Source: Ridgeia piscesae
Taxonomy: Eukaryota; Annelida; Polychaeta; Sabellida; Siboglinidae
Direction: 5' to 3'
DNA length: 64,000 bases
Assembly (NCBI GenBank): GCA_025642075.2
Contig: JAODUO010000051.1
Coordinates: 119,501 to 183,500, forward strand
The notes beneath the pieces were generated by a model. The model ran no database searches, had not been told where the DNA came from, and was given only the letters and a program-made list of their open reading frames with translations. Each line of letters begins with the position of its first letter. Position 1 is the stretch's first letter. Below are positions 1 through 12,184 of the stretch, one piece after another. The position numbers and the translations under genes are program-made.

Positions 1-26
1 GCCGATGTCGTATGCCGAGATCGGGC

Positions 27-506
27 TGATATCGGTGCCGAGATGACCGAGATCGGACCAATATCGTTTGGCAATCTCGGTTGGTGTCCCTTAAAGTCTC
101 ATCGACGTCGTTGTAGAAACTATTTATGTCTTCTTTTGAGTATGATGTTATTAGTACATAATTATATTGCACTCCTGACTAGAGTGATCGGGCTGTAACA
201 TATACGTGCAGCCACCGTGTCCGTGTATAGTTTAATTAGTATATATCATTTTAGTAGTACTATTATATACCTACAGCACATATACAGTTAAATAAACTGT
301 GACTGAAGGCTAAGGTAATTACCGAGATAACGGTCTACGTGTGGAGCCGCGGCCCCCACACAGGTCACAGGTCACCGTCCTTTCACACTTCGTAGAAGAG
401 TCACATCGTATATTGAGTAGCAGATTAATGTTCCCTGCGCTTGTCAATCATCCACACACCCGTGACCCAGTTCAAATGTGCCGGTCATCTCGGCCTCGGT
501 CGATAT
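27..506. mobile_element. Possible MITE with GAGATGACC-type inverted ends
   Basis: The left arm near 27-50 (GATATCGGTGCCGAGATGAC) and right arm near 483-506 (GTCATCTCGGCCTCGGTCGA) are imperfect inverted repeats. No clear target duplication was found, and the left flank is cut by the window edge. Confidence 0.35.
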
Positions 507-514
507 TCAACCCT

Positions 515-1040
515 CTCCTTTGTCCAGAAACCAAACTTAGCTTTCGCATAATACGGTGTATTAATACTACTTGTATGGTTTACTATATCAAAGACCTTCT
601 GAAGATCAAGTAGCACCATACTTACGTAATTACCTTTTGTCTTGCTCCTGTTTTACGAAGCCAGTGAGTGATATTAAACATGTTTCGGTAGAATAGGAGG
701 ATCTAAAGCCAGACTGATGTTCATACAGTAGATGATGTGTTTGGAGATACGTATTCAATTGTTGATAGACAATCCTTTCAAAATTATTTTGAGATCGTAT
801 TTAAAATCGAGATCGGTCTGTAATTACCGGCTTCCATTTTACTATTCTTTATGTAAATGGACATCACTTTTGCAGATTTAAGATTTTCTGGGATTTCGCC
901 GGTGGACAATGATAAATTTAAAACATGTGTCAAAGGAGACGCAACGAGCTTGGCACCATAATCTGGGTGACAATGGGACCAGTCCAGTTGCCTTGCTCGA
1001 GTTCAATTTGCATAAATACTGAGTAAGTTGTTCTCACTGA
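515..1040 (-). mobile_element. Decayed non-LTR reverse transcriptase fragment
   Basis: On the - strand, pieces in shifting frames read as RT: LTHVLNLSLSTGEIPENLKS, then AGNYRPIS, FERIVYQQLNTYLQTH, EHQSGFRSSYSTETCLI and LLDLQKVFDIVNH. Several frame changes and stops separate them. This is an old fragment of the fingers/palm region of a different family from the RIOK3-intron copy. Confidence 0.7.
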
Positions 1041-4033
1041 TTTCACTAAAGCAGAACTATTGCTGGTTAATATACCCAGTGACCTGTAGGAATCTTAAAA
1101 TGTTGCCTCTCATATTTACCATTACTTGGTGAAGTTGGTCAACCAGTGTTGAGGCTACATTAGTAAAGTTTGTTGAAATGCTCAGATACTAAGATTTGTC
1201 AAACCATGTGTTCTTATCAATGCTTAGGCCTATATATGCTTCCTGGCTTCCGAGGCTTTTCAGGAATGGCCACAATGTTTAGGTGGTTGTTTGATTTCAT
1301 CAGTCTTATTAGCAATGAAATCTGATTTGGCCTGTTTCTTCTTATATTGAACATGATTCCGAAGATAATTAAATGAATTTCCTGTACCAACTGGCGTCTA
1401 TGGTCTTTCTGAATTTTGAAAAAGCCTGATCATCTCTGATCTGGTATTTGATTCCACTGGCCAGCGCGGAAGGGTAGGCCAACAGCACCAACAACATGCA
1501 TGGGCGTCGATCGGTGGGGAACGAGTCGTACGCGTCCCCCCACTTTTCAGCCACAGGGGGACAACATGACCCCGCGGCCCACTTTTTTGTTTAAGAAACA
1601 AAAACAAAATTACGGGCACATAGCAAGATTGGTCACTCCCATATCTTACAACCGCCCATATGTCTAATAGTAAAATGAATATACTCAGATTTAAACTTCC
1701 CACTACCCATTGCCATTGGAAAATCACTAGATAAATTGCGTGGTTGGCGACGCGGATGAGACCAATTAAAGCTGCTCCCTCCACTCGTTTGCTAATCGCC
1801 AAACCGGTTCTTTTATGACCAGATGTGTAATGTGTTAATAGTATGCACAGTCAGTTAATTTTTTAATGCGTCCTTGTCATTTGTTAATCGTAAAAAAGAA
1901 TCGCCGTTACACCGGGTATAACTGGCGAAACAATCAGCAGCTGCTGACGTCCTTTGCTTTTTGGGTCACGTGCTTTATGCGAGATCGACCTACTGCGACA
2001 CAATAACAAATCGCACGTGCTTTTGCGCGTCATGACTAAGATTCCAACTTGCTTTGCCAAAGTGATTCTTCTATGAAGGTACGCATTAAGGGCATTAACG
2101 CAGTTAGCAACAAGAGCGAGTAGTCGGGGGCTAATTCACTCTTGTGAACGTCTACTCGACGCGGATTCTCTAACCTGTAAGATTATAATAATTATAAGTC
2201 TGACAGTGTCACAGACGAGGCAAGCCAGTTTGAGTTGACAGCCATTTCTGGAACTCGTTACGCGGACACTGAGCGATGCTGCCATCTAGCGGATGTTGAT
2301 GCACAACGACCACGATGCTGAGACGTGTCGATAGCGAATTCAAACAATACACGGACTGCATAAAGCAGTACATAACAAAGAAGACGCACTTGGCAAGTGA
2401 CACCCGCATGAGAAATGCTGTCGTCAGAGCGGTAAAGACTGGAAACTACCAAGTAGACGGTGAGTAAACAAAACACTGTGTATTGCAGTTTATTATGGCC
2501 ACACCTCGAAAAACCATGAGTGACAACTGATCTGTCAAGTAAAATGTCACATCGTGAATTTATTACACGTATGCTGCACAAAATTGCCCTGTGATCAAAC
2601 ATTGAAATTACTGTCATTTATCTAAACAAAAGTCACGATGTGCACTCATTTTCACGCGTATACATTAGTTTTCACATTAGACTTGGTAGATGGCGTGAGT
2701 TCAGTGGGGACAGACCTAACTTCATATTCCATAAGTAAGATTACCTTACAATTAATATAATATATACAGTTGCTTAGCCTTAGGGTATATGTACTGATAT
2801 GTGGTTGTAGCAATTACTGCTGCGCTTGAAATGTTATTTACCAGACATGATGTTTAATGTACTTAAAGTACATTATCATTTTTTTAAACAACATAGTTTT
2901 CAGATAATAATTATAACTTTATAAATTCTTTTGTATGGTCCCCACTTTTTGTGTCCCCTAGGTTTTGAAAAGTGGGGGTACTGCTGGCCCCCATTAATTT
3001 TAGGCTAAATTATAACACTGGTAAATAAAGAGTAGATGCTAATGTCTCGGCGTATGTTGGAGGTTCAAATCCGCCAGGTAAATGCACAAACCTTTGTGCA
3101 CAATTACCCCTGGCATGGGCTGTTGACTGATACATTGCATCTGCGCATATTATTTCCTTCATCGGTTGACATTTCATTAAAACGAATGTCATTGATGCAA
3201 CAATTTACATATCAATTGCATATAGATATATAATCCGATAAAAATCAGTCAACTGATTTACCTCATAAAATAAATAAATAAGTATACTTATATAGTGCCA
3301 AATCTAGTTATAAACTACTCAGGGCATTTTACATATACATGTAGTAGGTATTCGTTAAAAAATAATTACTTAAACATATGACTAAAATTAACTCTACATT
3401 ACCAAAGTGCCACGTAAACAGATTAATGAAAACAATAACTAAACAAATAAAAATATAGAAGGCTAAAATACATAAAACTAAAACATCATTTAAGAAAGTA
3501 GGAGTAAAAATTCTCTTTAATAATGATGCAGTCACTAAAATAAAAGTTAAGCATATATTTATACAGCCACCGTCATAGAATTTATGTAATCATTAAACAA
3601 TTTAACCTAACATTATGGTGTTACTGAAACTGCTTCTGTATTACAGGGAATTATATACATCAATGAACTGCTAATCTTATTAATAATGCCAACTGACAAG
3701 TTCTACTGGGTGGTCCTGCTTAAGAACATGTCATCATCATCAATCACTTGTAAGGATTTATCATGAAATGAAACTGTGCAGTTGAGGTATGTGGGCAATA
3801 AAATGTATAGGGAAGGAAAAGCCATTTCTTAATTTAAAGTGGCACTAATGAGTCATCTTTTTAGCAGCTACATTTAAACTAAACAAGCATCATTATTTAT
3901 TTATTTATCCACACATTTATTATAAGTAATATATTATGTCTATTACGAATGCTGCAGCAAATCAAGTGGCCCACACTGCAACATCAGAAATGACAACAGA
4001 CTAGGAGTGCTCTTTACAATTAATAACTGACTA
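1041..4033. other. Non-coding, no gene seen
   Basis: No frame in this span shows protein-like conservation. A dispersed motif with CCCACTTTTCA and CCCCC runs appears near 1535-1590 and 2940-3000; the latter recurs in inverse orientation at 49060-49110, so it belongs to a repeat family. Confidence 0.5.
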
Positions 4034-4998
4034 GTAGGGGAAGGGCAGGTAAAATGGGCTCCTTAAGCGCCGATCAACCTTCATTTGACAGTTATGTACA
4101 AAAATTGAATTTTTTTGCTACAATACCTACCTATGTATATTGACTACGTACATGCACAGTCTAGTTACTCTATCTTAATAAATATAATACGTTAGACGAG
4201 TTTTAAAAAGACACTCATTTTATTATTTCTTAAAACATGGAGGCCAAAGTGGGCCCCCTCACAATGCTATGCGATGCCACATAATCGTTGAAGCAAATCT
4301 TGCACATAACCCGCCACGCTCATACCCAGCGTACGCATGGTGTATCCACCGGCCACACTCCCCACAATACATCCAGCTTTTGCATGTTCTGCTGTTAGAA
4401 TACAAATATCCGAATATCCCAGATAAGGCGTAGCGTAGTAGTCTTCCTTCTATGTTTTTTACATGTTCTCAGCTTTTGTGTGCCCTCTTTTCTTTGAAAC
4501 GGGTGGTTGTAGGCACGTTACCAGTCTTGCTGTGGCCTCGACGTGTTTCTTGTAATGACTGCCAGCAATGTTCCAGGTCGTCCCTCTGTAGCTTGGCGCA
4601 CTGTAGCCCCATGGGGCCCACTTTGGCCTCTGCTATAGATTATCGGTCGGACGCCATTTTGGGATTATTGTGTTTATTCACTTCAAACTGAAATTGTTCA
4701 TTTAACTAACTATGGCCTATTGCTCCATGGACCACATTTTCAGTTATGTACCCTGACAATTTATGAAAAGGTGGTGTTTGTAAGGCATATCAATTATTTA
4801 AGAAAAGTACCTAAAACACAAATGTGATACTCAACGTTTTGCATTTGTGCCAAAGAAACAAATACAACGTTGAATTGTGTCCCATGGAGGGTTTGTAAAT
4901 ACTACTATTGTTGGTTTGACTGCATTGCATACCAGGAATGCTGTGACAGATGGGGCCCACTTTGGCTGACAGGCCCACTTTACCCGCCCTTCCCCTAC
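4034..4998. mobile_element. 965-bp TIR element (GTAGGGGAAGGGC ends)
   Basis: The left end GTAGGGGAAGGGCAGGTAAA continues to 26 bp. Its reverse complement at the right end differs at two positions (24 of 26 match). Inside, GAGGCCAAAGTGGGCCCC (4230-4247) and GGGCCCACTTTGGCCTC (4615-4631) form a second inverted pair. No transposase frame is present. The target duplication is unclear, so the superfamily is undetermined. Confidence 0.7.
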
Positions 4999-5359
4999 AA
5001 ACTATATGTAATTAATTTGCTCAAACTACCACCACTATTGCAACCCAAGAACAAGAGGGTCTTAATGACGTTCATTAGGAACATCAATGTAACTATGATT
5101 ATATGAAATAATTGCAGAAACTGGAGTGTTAGTGTACGTTCAGCCACACACAAACATCCGCCAAAAAATCATCACCGATGAAAAAGAGAAAGAAAAGATC
5201 TTGTGGCAGGTCCACTCTGCCCCCCATGCTGGCCACAGTGGCGTCAATGCCATTGTAGACAAAATAACCCAGCGATACTACTGGAAAGGGGTCAAGGGTG
5301 ACGTAAAAACATACGTAAGTGATCAGGAGGTGTAATGTATACGTATATAAACACACACA

Positions 5360-5361
<2 letters not shown>

Positions 5362-5426
<65 letters not shown>
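5362..5426. repeat. (AT)n microsatellite
   Basis: An uninterrupted TA dinucleotide run of about 65 bp inside an intron of the integrase-like pseudogene. Confidence 0.95.
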
Positions 5427-5430
<4 letters not shown>

Positions 5431-5571
5431 TATCGATCTTATATCTTTATTGGCAGACAAGATCATGAGTCAGACAATACTGATTTACTGAATAGTATAT
5501 ATCCTGCTGGTTCAACACTCAATAAATCAATCAAAATATTGCAATATGCATATATATTGTATTCACATACT

Positions 5572-5659
<88 letters not shown>

Positions 5660-5680
5660 TATATATTTATATTTATATAT
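5572..5680. repeat. (AT)n microsatellite
   Basis: A second TA run of about 100 bp with minor interruptions near its 3' end, in the same intron as the previous one. Confidence 0.95.
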
Positions 5681-5687
5681 ATTCATA

Positions 5688-5960
5688 TTTACTCACTCAC
5701 TCACTCACTCACTCACTCACTCACTCAGTCACTAGCTCACGCACACACTCACTTAATCACTCACTAGCTCATTCACTCACTCACCCACCACTCACTAGCT
5801 CAATCACTCACTAGCTCACTCACTCACTAGCTCACTCAATCACTCACTAGCTCACTAGCTCCTCACTCACTCATTCACTCTCATTCACTCACTCACTCAC
5901 TAGCTCACTCACTCAATCACTCACTAGCTCACTCCTCACTCACTCAATAGCTCACTCACC
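5688..5960. repeat. (TCAC)n tetranucleotide array
   Basis: ACTCACTCACTC repeats with TAGCTCACTCA variants extend for about 270 bp. The open frames across it are artefacts of the repeat. Confidence 0.92.
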
Positions 5961-8900
5961 AAAGTATTAATGTTCAACAAAAAGTGAAAGTGTACATGAA
6001 TTATTCATGTATAATGTTTCATTTGTGAATGTGAACATTACACTTATTTGCAAGAATATACTGTATATTTCAAAGTCAAATGTTGCTTTATGTAGTATAT
6101 ACCATTACAATACACTATGCATATGTATATGCTGTATTAAAATTCATACCAATGTAACAATTCTTGTCATTGTAGATCCCATATTTTATGTTACATGATC
6201 TTATTTTACATATTGCAGATTTCGAAATGCGATGCATGTCAGCGATATGAAAAAATCAAAACAGTAGCGCCAAAGCTGACACCTATCAAGATTGTGGCAC
6301 CCATGCATATGGTTGGCATAGATCTCGTAGGTAGGCCATGTAATGTGAAAAGTACAGATGTAATCCTTACTCAATGTAATGTTGACTATTGCCAGTGTAC
6401 ACAGGAGCTAATATTGATATTTATGCTGTAAACATTTCCACTCTTGAATGTTTATGACAAATTAAATAGTCGTAACATGCACACTTGTTGTCCCAAGTTA
6501 GCATTTGTGCTTGTGTTGCAAATTATATTATCTATGGCAATTAGATGATTGTGCATGTAAAATGTCATTCTTGTGCACCTGTTTTATGGCATATTGTTGT
6601 GAATAGAATATCACAACTTCTACTACTATTAATTTTATTTATTTTCCTTGATTTCCTTGTTTCATTGAAGGTTCGCCAGTTTAGATTTGATGGCCTTAGA
6701 AGAGAGGGACAACAAATGTCCTATCAAGAATACTGATTTAACTTTGAAGCCCCTTTTAATGGAATCTACCTAATGTTATTATACAAACTTATATTTAAGC
6801 TACTTTTTAGGCCCACTACCTGAGACCAAGAATGGCTACAAATATGTCATGACACTATTTCACAAAATACATTGAACTATACTCCCTGAAGCGGAAGACG
6901 GGTGAGGAGGTATTGCGAAGCTTGAACAGCTTCATTTGCAGGTATTGCATTCCTTGATTATTAAGCTTCAATTCAGCAAATGATAAAGCAGCCTAGCAAT
7001 GTTAATAAGAAGACATGTATACTTAATTTAAATAACTTATGTGTGTAGCAGTACACAAAATTAATTTCATAATAATTGGTTATAATCCAAAAAAATAGAA
7101 AAAGGATAGCTATATGGCAGATGCCCTATGCTGTTCAATGTATTGACTTGGTTTACACAATAAAAACAGTAATTTCATGCCGGAACTGAAACAATTTGGA
7201 AGGGCTGGAAAGCACTGGATCTCAAGCATCAGCACCACTCCACTTCACTATCTCGCGATAGATCATGATGTGGGAAGATGGGGGACATATTTTGAATTTT
7301 TTTGAAATTCCAGCAGGTTGCTGCCCCCTTACCCCTTCTTTCCCATATATATTACTTCGTCACAAAATAGGCCTTGATTTTATTTCTGGAAAAGGTGTTA
7401 ATTTTAAAGCAAGCTCACCACATATCTTCAGCAGAATGTCTCATATTTGTTGTCTTTTTACAGATATGGTGCCCCGAAGAAATTGTTATCTGACCAAGGT
7501 CGTGAATTTGTCAACACCATCAATGCAGATTTGGCCAAAAAAATCAATATCGACCGCATGATTACGGCAGCGTACCATCCCCAAACAAATGGACTTGATG
7601 AGAGGTAGCAGTTATTAATTATTAGCATTACAGTCACATTATGAATAAAACAATGTTTTTTTTTTCAAAATATTGTTATTGTCGTATAACAAACCAAACT
7701 TGTAATAATATAAATAGCAGATACGTTTGTCTAAGCATGTAAAAAATGTCTAATTGTTTTTCACAACTGATATTCCTTTTCAGACTGACCCAGAATTACT
7801 CTTATAGAATTGTCAACCATTGACCATCTGGATTGATTGTAGAACCAATCAGACACTCAAAACCCGACTGAGCAAGTTGACGGGTGAACATCAGGATGAC
7901 TAGGACGACTACCTGGAAGAGGTCGCATTTAGCATGCGCGCACAGAGACAGGGGTCGACCAACTACACCCCATTCTTCCTCATGTTCAATCGCCATCCAC
8001 GTCTGCCTGTTGAGGTATTTCGTTTATTGTCATATTGCATGTCATTGCATTCATTGCATAATGCCATAATGTTACATGCATTTCAGACAACAGTTGTTGT
8101 ATAATAATTATACAGAAATAACACTTTATTAGTTGTTAAATATTTACATAACTAAATGTTTTGTACAAGTGATTGTTTTATGTGTTAATGATATACATTG
8201 CGACTCATGAAATAGTACTTGACAGAAATATAGCCCAGTAGGTACAATTCAGATATATTGTATAGATGGATGATGCTGACAGGGAAGAAGACATTCACAT
8301 TCCAACATTCGTGGAAGAGGATGTGGACAACTACGTTGAGCAAGTAGGGAAACAGGTGATAAGCGTTCATGAACAGGTGTGTAAAAGTAGTGAAAGTTTG
8401 TACGTGTTACAGGTTTTTACAAGATAATGTAAACAGTAAAATAATGTAACCCTGTCCATTGTGATGAACCAATTTATGTTGCTTTTCATTGGTGGATCCA
8501 TATCACCAACTGAATTCAAAGTCTCTTACTTTCCCATACAGATAACATAAGCTGACTATGAATATAGCACAACCACTGGTCAGATAGAGATAACATTGTT
8601 ATCAAGTTACAACTCCTAGAATTGTGTCCCTTACTATATTATATTCTTTCTTGTGTATAAATTATTACTTCTAACTGACAATTTTATATATTTAAGCCTT
8701 CCATCCAACTATGTTCTAAGCACCATGACTTTCCACGTTCACACAAATGTCACAACTGCCCAACAGCGCCAATCTAAGCAGTACACATTGTCCTGAAACG
8801 AAACATGAGGAACATCGGGAGGAAAGGTGGCAAACTGGAGCCACAATGGAATGGCCCATTCAGGTAACAATTTTAATTATTTGCCTCAATTTAAACTTAT

Positions 8901-9295
8901 CCTCAATAAATTTGACAAATGTTTCACGTGTCTTACTTACTTTTAAAATAAGAACTGAACTAGATGTGTGAACATTATAGATTGGGACAAGACAGCACTA
9001 ATTAGAAACAAGATGCATGAGACAACATTGCTGCTGAATCCTAAATTGGCTAACTAACAACATACTTATTCACATTTTAATTGGATTTCTTCAAGCATCA
9101 CATATTACTTACTTGGAGTTTTCTGATAAATGCAATGACAAACATTGATCATTGGAGGTAAACTTAGTCATCGCAAGATGTTCCTTATCATCAGGATCAG
9201 AAATATCGGGCCAAACTACCAGGTGACACTGGCAAAAACAGCTGGCGTGATCTTAATGACAAAGGTGGCCTATGACCAGCTGAAACCCTACCACA

Positions 9296-9777
9296 CACCT
9301 CACCTTCCTACCCCACTGTCTTCTCCTACCCCACTGTCTGCTCCTACCCCACTGTCTTCTCCTACCCCACTGTCTTCTCCTACCCCACTGTCTTCTCCTA
9401 CCCCACTGTCCTCTCCTACCCCACTGTCTTCTCATACCCCACTGTCCTCTCCTACCCCACTGTCTTCTCATACCCCACTGTCTTCTCATACCCTACTGTC
9501 TTCTCCTACCCCACTGTCTTCTCCTACCCCACTGTCTTCTCCTACCCCACTGTCTTCTCCTACTCCACTGTCCTCTCCTACTCCACTGTCCTCTCCTACC
9601 ACACTGTCCTCTCCTACCCTACTGTCTTCTCCTACCCCACTGTCTTCTCATACCCCACTGTCCTCTCATACCCCACTGTCCTCTCATACCCCACTGTCTT
9701 CTCATACCTCACTGTCTTCTCCTACCCTACTGTCTTCTCCTACCCCACTGTCTTCTCATATCCCACTGTCTTCTCAT
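9296..9777 (+). repeat. 18-bp minisatellite coding for a Pro/Thr/Ser/Leu linker
   Basis: About 26 copies of an 18-bp unit (CTGTCTTCTCCTACCCCA with variants) stay in frame as PTPLSS/HTPLSS within the last exon of the integrase-like pseudogene. The array is interrupted at 9778 by a transposon. It resumes for about three units at ~11742-11797 before the protease segment, so it was one array before the insertion. Confidence 0.9.
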
Positions 9778-11741
9778 CAGAGATGGGGTAATCGTACTCG
9801 TGTACTTGTACTCGTACTCGAGTACGAGTACTTTTTGAGTACTCGTACTCGAGTATGAAGGAAAGTAATCGTACTCGTACTCGAGTACATTACCAAAGTA
9901 ATCGTACTCACGATTACTTCTCACGATTACATTTTTTTCATATGAACAGTTGCAAGCAAATATATTAGACAGATAAAAATGGCAATATTAGAAGTAATCT
10001 AATAAATGTAATAATAATCAAGGTATTCATTTTCTATTACTGTTGAGCATTTCAGTTAAATAAATATTCAGTCAGATTTCTCTAATTAATACCTTCTCTT
10101 CCCAGAGAAGCAACATCTCCTCACCCTCCTGCTTAGTACAAAATACAAGTTATATTGTGACAGTCCCTGGGAAGCACTGCAGGAGATAAGCATCCCCTAA
10201 CATCTTGCTTTGTAATTTTAGAAGCCAGGCCTCAGCCCCACCTGTACTGTTTGCTCTGTCAGTATGGTGTGAATGACTGGTCATATTTCCAACATCCAGA
10301 ATCCTGACTGGGTCTGGGCGGTTAGCTGCTAAATCCCTGTCTATTATGTTTAATTAAGTGCAAACTGTAAACCTGTCTAAATCCACAACCATTCTGTGTT
10401 TGTCCCATCCAGACATGGGGTCAAATACATTGAAATGTATTTAAATACAAATATTCTTGAGGGATTACAAATACTTTTTAAATATAAATGTATTTAAATA
10501 TGAATACATTGAAAAGTATTTCAAATACTTGTTCATATATTTTTCAAATACTTTTCATTTTGTATTACTATGTAGGTAAAAGAAAAGCAACACATATTGA
10601 GACATCTAGTTTATAGGCATAATTAGTGTTTTGCTCATATGATGACAGGCAGACCAGTGCTAGGGAGTATTGTTATTGCTAACTGCATCACAGTGACAAC
10701 TGACTGAAAGAGGTAAAGGCCAAAATATATTGTTTGTATGTTACGCCAGGAGGTCCATAATAATATAACGCCTATGTTGCCCTCAGAAGAGACACTGCTA
10801 ATCATTGCTACCATGTTGTGAGGAAGGCTCAACTTCAAAGTCAGCCAGGAAACCAGAATAACCTGGTGCCAAATTGAACCCTGACTAAAGAACAAAAGGG
10901 GATATTGACCTATGGTCACTGTTAGGTCCATCCTCTGGCTCTGAGCAAACACAAGTTGTGGTCACTGCAGGGCCAGGGGAAGCCTGCTGTTAAGTGTCTT
11001 CATCAGTAATTAGCACTGTTGGGTGAAGTTGCAGTGCATTAAGGTAATCAGTTTGGCAGGCATTACATGTAACAGTGAAAAAGAAATGTTGATACTGACA
11101 ATGTATTTCAAAAAAATATTTGAACAAGTCAAATACTTTAGGAAAGTATTTAAATACAAATACTTTTAATTCCTAAACATCAAATACAAATATTTTAAAA
11201 AGTATTTAAATACTTTCAAATACAAATGTATTTGCCCCCATGTCTGGACCCATCTGATATACTACTCTTTTGAATATGCCCCCCTGGTTTTGAAGTGTTG
11301 TTATTGTAATGTATTTGATCATGTGTATTTGAAATTTTTAAATGCCTCCTATTTGTATTTGATTCAGAAAACATAAATTAAATTATTAATCCAGCATTAA
11401 ATGATTCATCCAATACCTGAGAAAGTCGTCTAATTATTAATAACAATAACACCTGGATAGTGGATAGCAGTAATCAGTTAGAACATTAGTGACACAACAA
11501 CAGAACAAGAATGACACCTAGGGATTCCATGAAAGTCGCCTTTATGTTAGAAACAGGATATTCATTAAAGTAATCATGAAAGTAATCATGCTTATATTCA
11601 AAAGTAATCGTACTCGTACTCGAGTATATTGTAAAGTAATCGTACTCATACTCGAGTACATTTGTTTTCTGAGTACTCGTACTCGTACTCATGCATGTTC
11701 AAAGTAATCGTACTCGTACTCGAGTACATTTGTATTGTACT
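9778..11741. mobile_element. hAT-like insertion with TACTCG-rich ends
   Basis: The insertion starts CAGAGATGGGGTAATCGTAC, a typical hAT-like terminus, right after a minisatellite unit. Both ends carry clusters of the palindromic CGTACTCGAGTACG motif and GTAATCGTACTCG (9788-9925 and 11600-11735), in keeping with subterminal repeats. The right end lacks a matching CCCATCTCTG terminus, so the exact right border and any 8-bp duplication are lost. A smaller hAT element (10410-11246) sits inside it. No transposase frame was found. Confidence 0.6.
10410..11246. mobile_element. Non-autonomous hAT element, 837 bp, with 8-bp target duplication
   Basis: Left end CAGACATGGGGTCAAATACA; right end TGTATTTGCCCCCATGTCTG; together they form an inverted repeat of about 20 bp. 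Flanks are GTCCCATC (10402-10409) and GACCCATC (11247-11254), an 8-bp target site duplication with one mismatch, the hAT hallmark. Subterminal AAATACWTT motifs are abundant at both ends. The interior shows no coding capacity. Confidence 0.85.
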
Positions 11742-11942
11742 CACTCCCACTGTCTTCTCATACCCCACTGTCTTCTCATACCCCACTGTCTCTTCCGTCT
11801 AAGGTGACAGCTGGTGGAATCACCATGACGCAGAAAGATTTGCGCACACTTTTGCCATGGGAATGGCTGAATGACAACGTATGTTATCTTAAAAAACAGT
11901 TTGTGCATGCATGTTCCACATACTTTCTGAAGTTATATATTC

Positions 11943-12089
11943 ACGCACAGACACACACAGACACACACAGACACACACAGACACACACAGACACACACAG
12001 ACACACACAGACACACACACAGACACACACACAGACACACACAGACACACACAGACACACACAGACACACACATACACACATACACACA

Positions 12090-12168
<79 letters not shown>

Positions 12169-12175
12169 ACACACA
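11943..12175. repeat. ACACAG / CA microsatellite
   Basis: CAGACACACA-type repeats grade into a pure CA run. All open frames here on either strand are repeat artefacts. Confidence 0.95.
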
Positions 12176-12184
12176 TTATAACTG

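Larger units (their letters stand above)
5118..11878 (+). pseudogene. Spliced DDE integrase-like / Ulp1 protease fusion pseudogene
   Basis: Remnant exons: 5118-5314 (HxGHSG half of the integrase HHCC finger), 6219-6330 (KCDACQRYEK, then MVGIDLVG with the first catalytic Asp), 6811-6941 (GYKYVMTLF), 7464-7604 (LLSDQGREFVN with the second Asp; AAYHPQTNGLDE with the Glu), 7843-8014, 8266-8376, ~8720-8863 and 9195-11878. The last holds NYQVTLAKTAG...DQLKPYH, a Pro-Thr-Pro-Leu-Ser-Ser repeat linker, and ITMTQKDLRTLLPWEWLNDN, the usual opening of a Ulp1/SENP cysteine protease. Most junctions have proper GT-AG sites with matching phases. Breaks: a TAG in place of Trp at 7901-7903, a frameshifting deletion near 6859, a frameshift near 8795, and a hAT-like insertion at 9778. 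The catalytic half of Ulp1 was not found downstream. Integrase plus Ulp1 with introns resembles Ginger-type DNA transposons; a decayed domesticated gene is the alternative. Confidence 0.72.

Noticed and set aside
3017..3080. tRNA-like sequence with GGAGGTTCAAATCCGCCAGG
   Set aside because: The B-box-like part is good, but I could not fold a full acceptor, D and anticodon arm. It is more likely a fragment of a tRNA-derived repeat or chance.
5335..5814. 159-codon frame of Tyr-Ile and Thr-His-Ser-Leu repeats
   Set aside because: It is produced by AT and TCAC microsatellites.
9145..9858. 237-codon open frame as a standalone repeat protein
   Set aside because: It is the last exon of the integrase-like pseudogene plus its minisatellite. 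The end of the frame runs into a transposon insertion.
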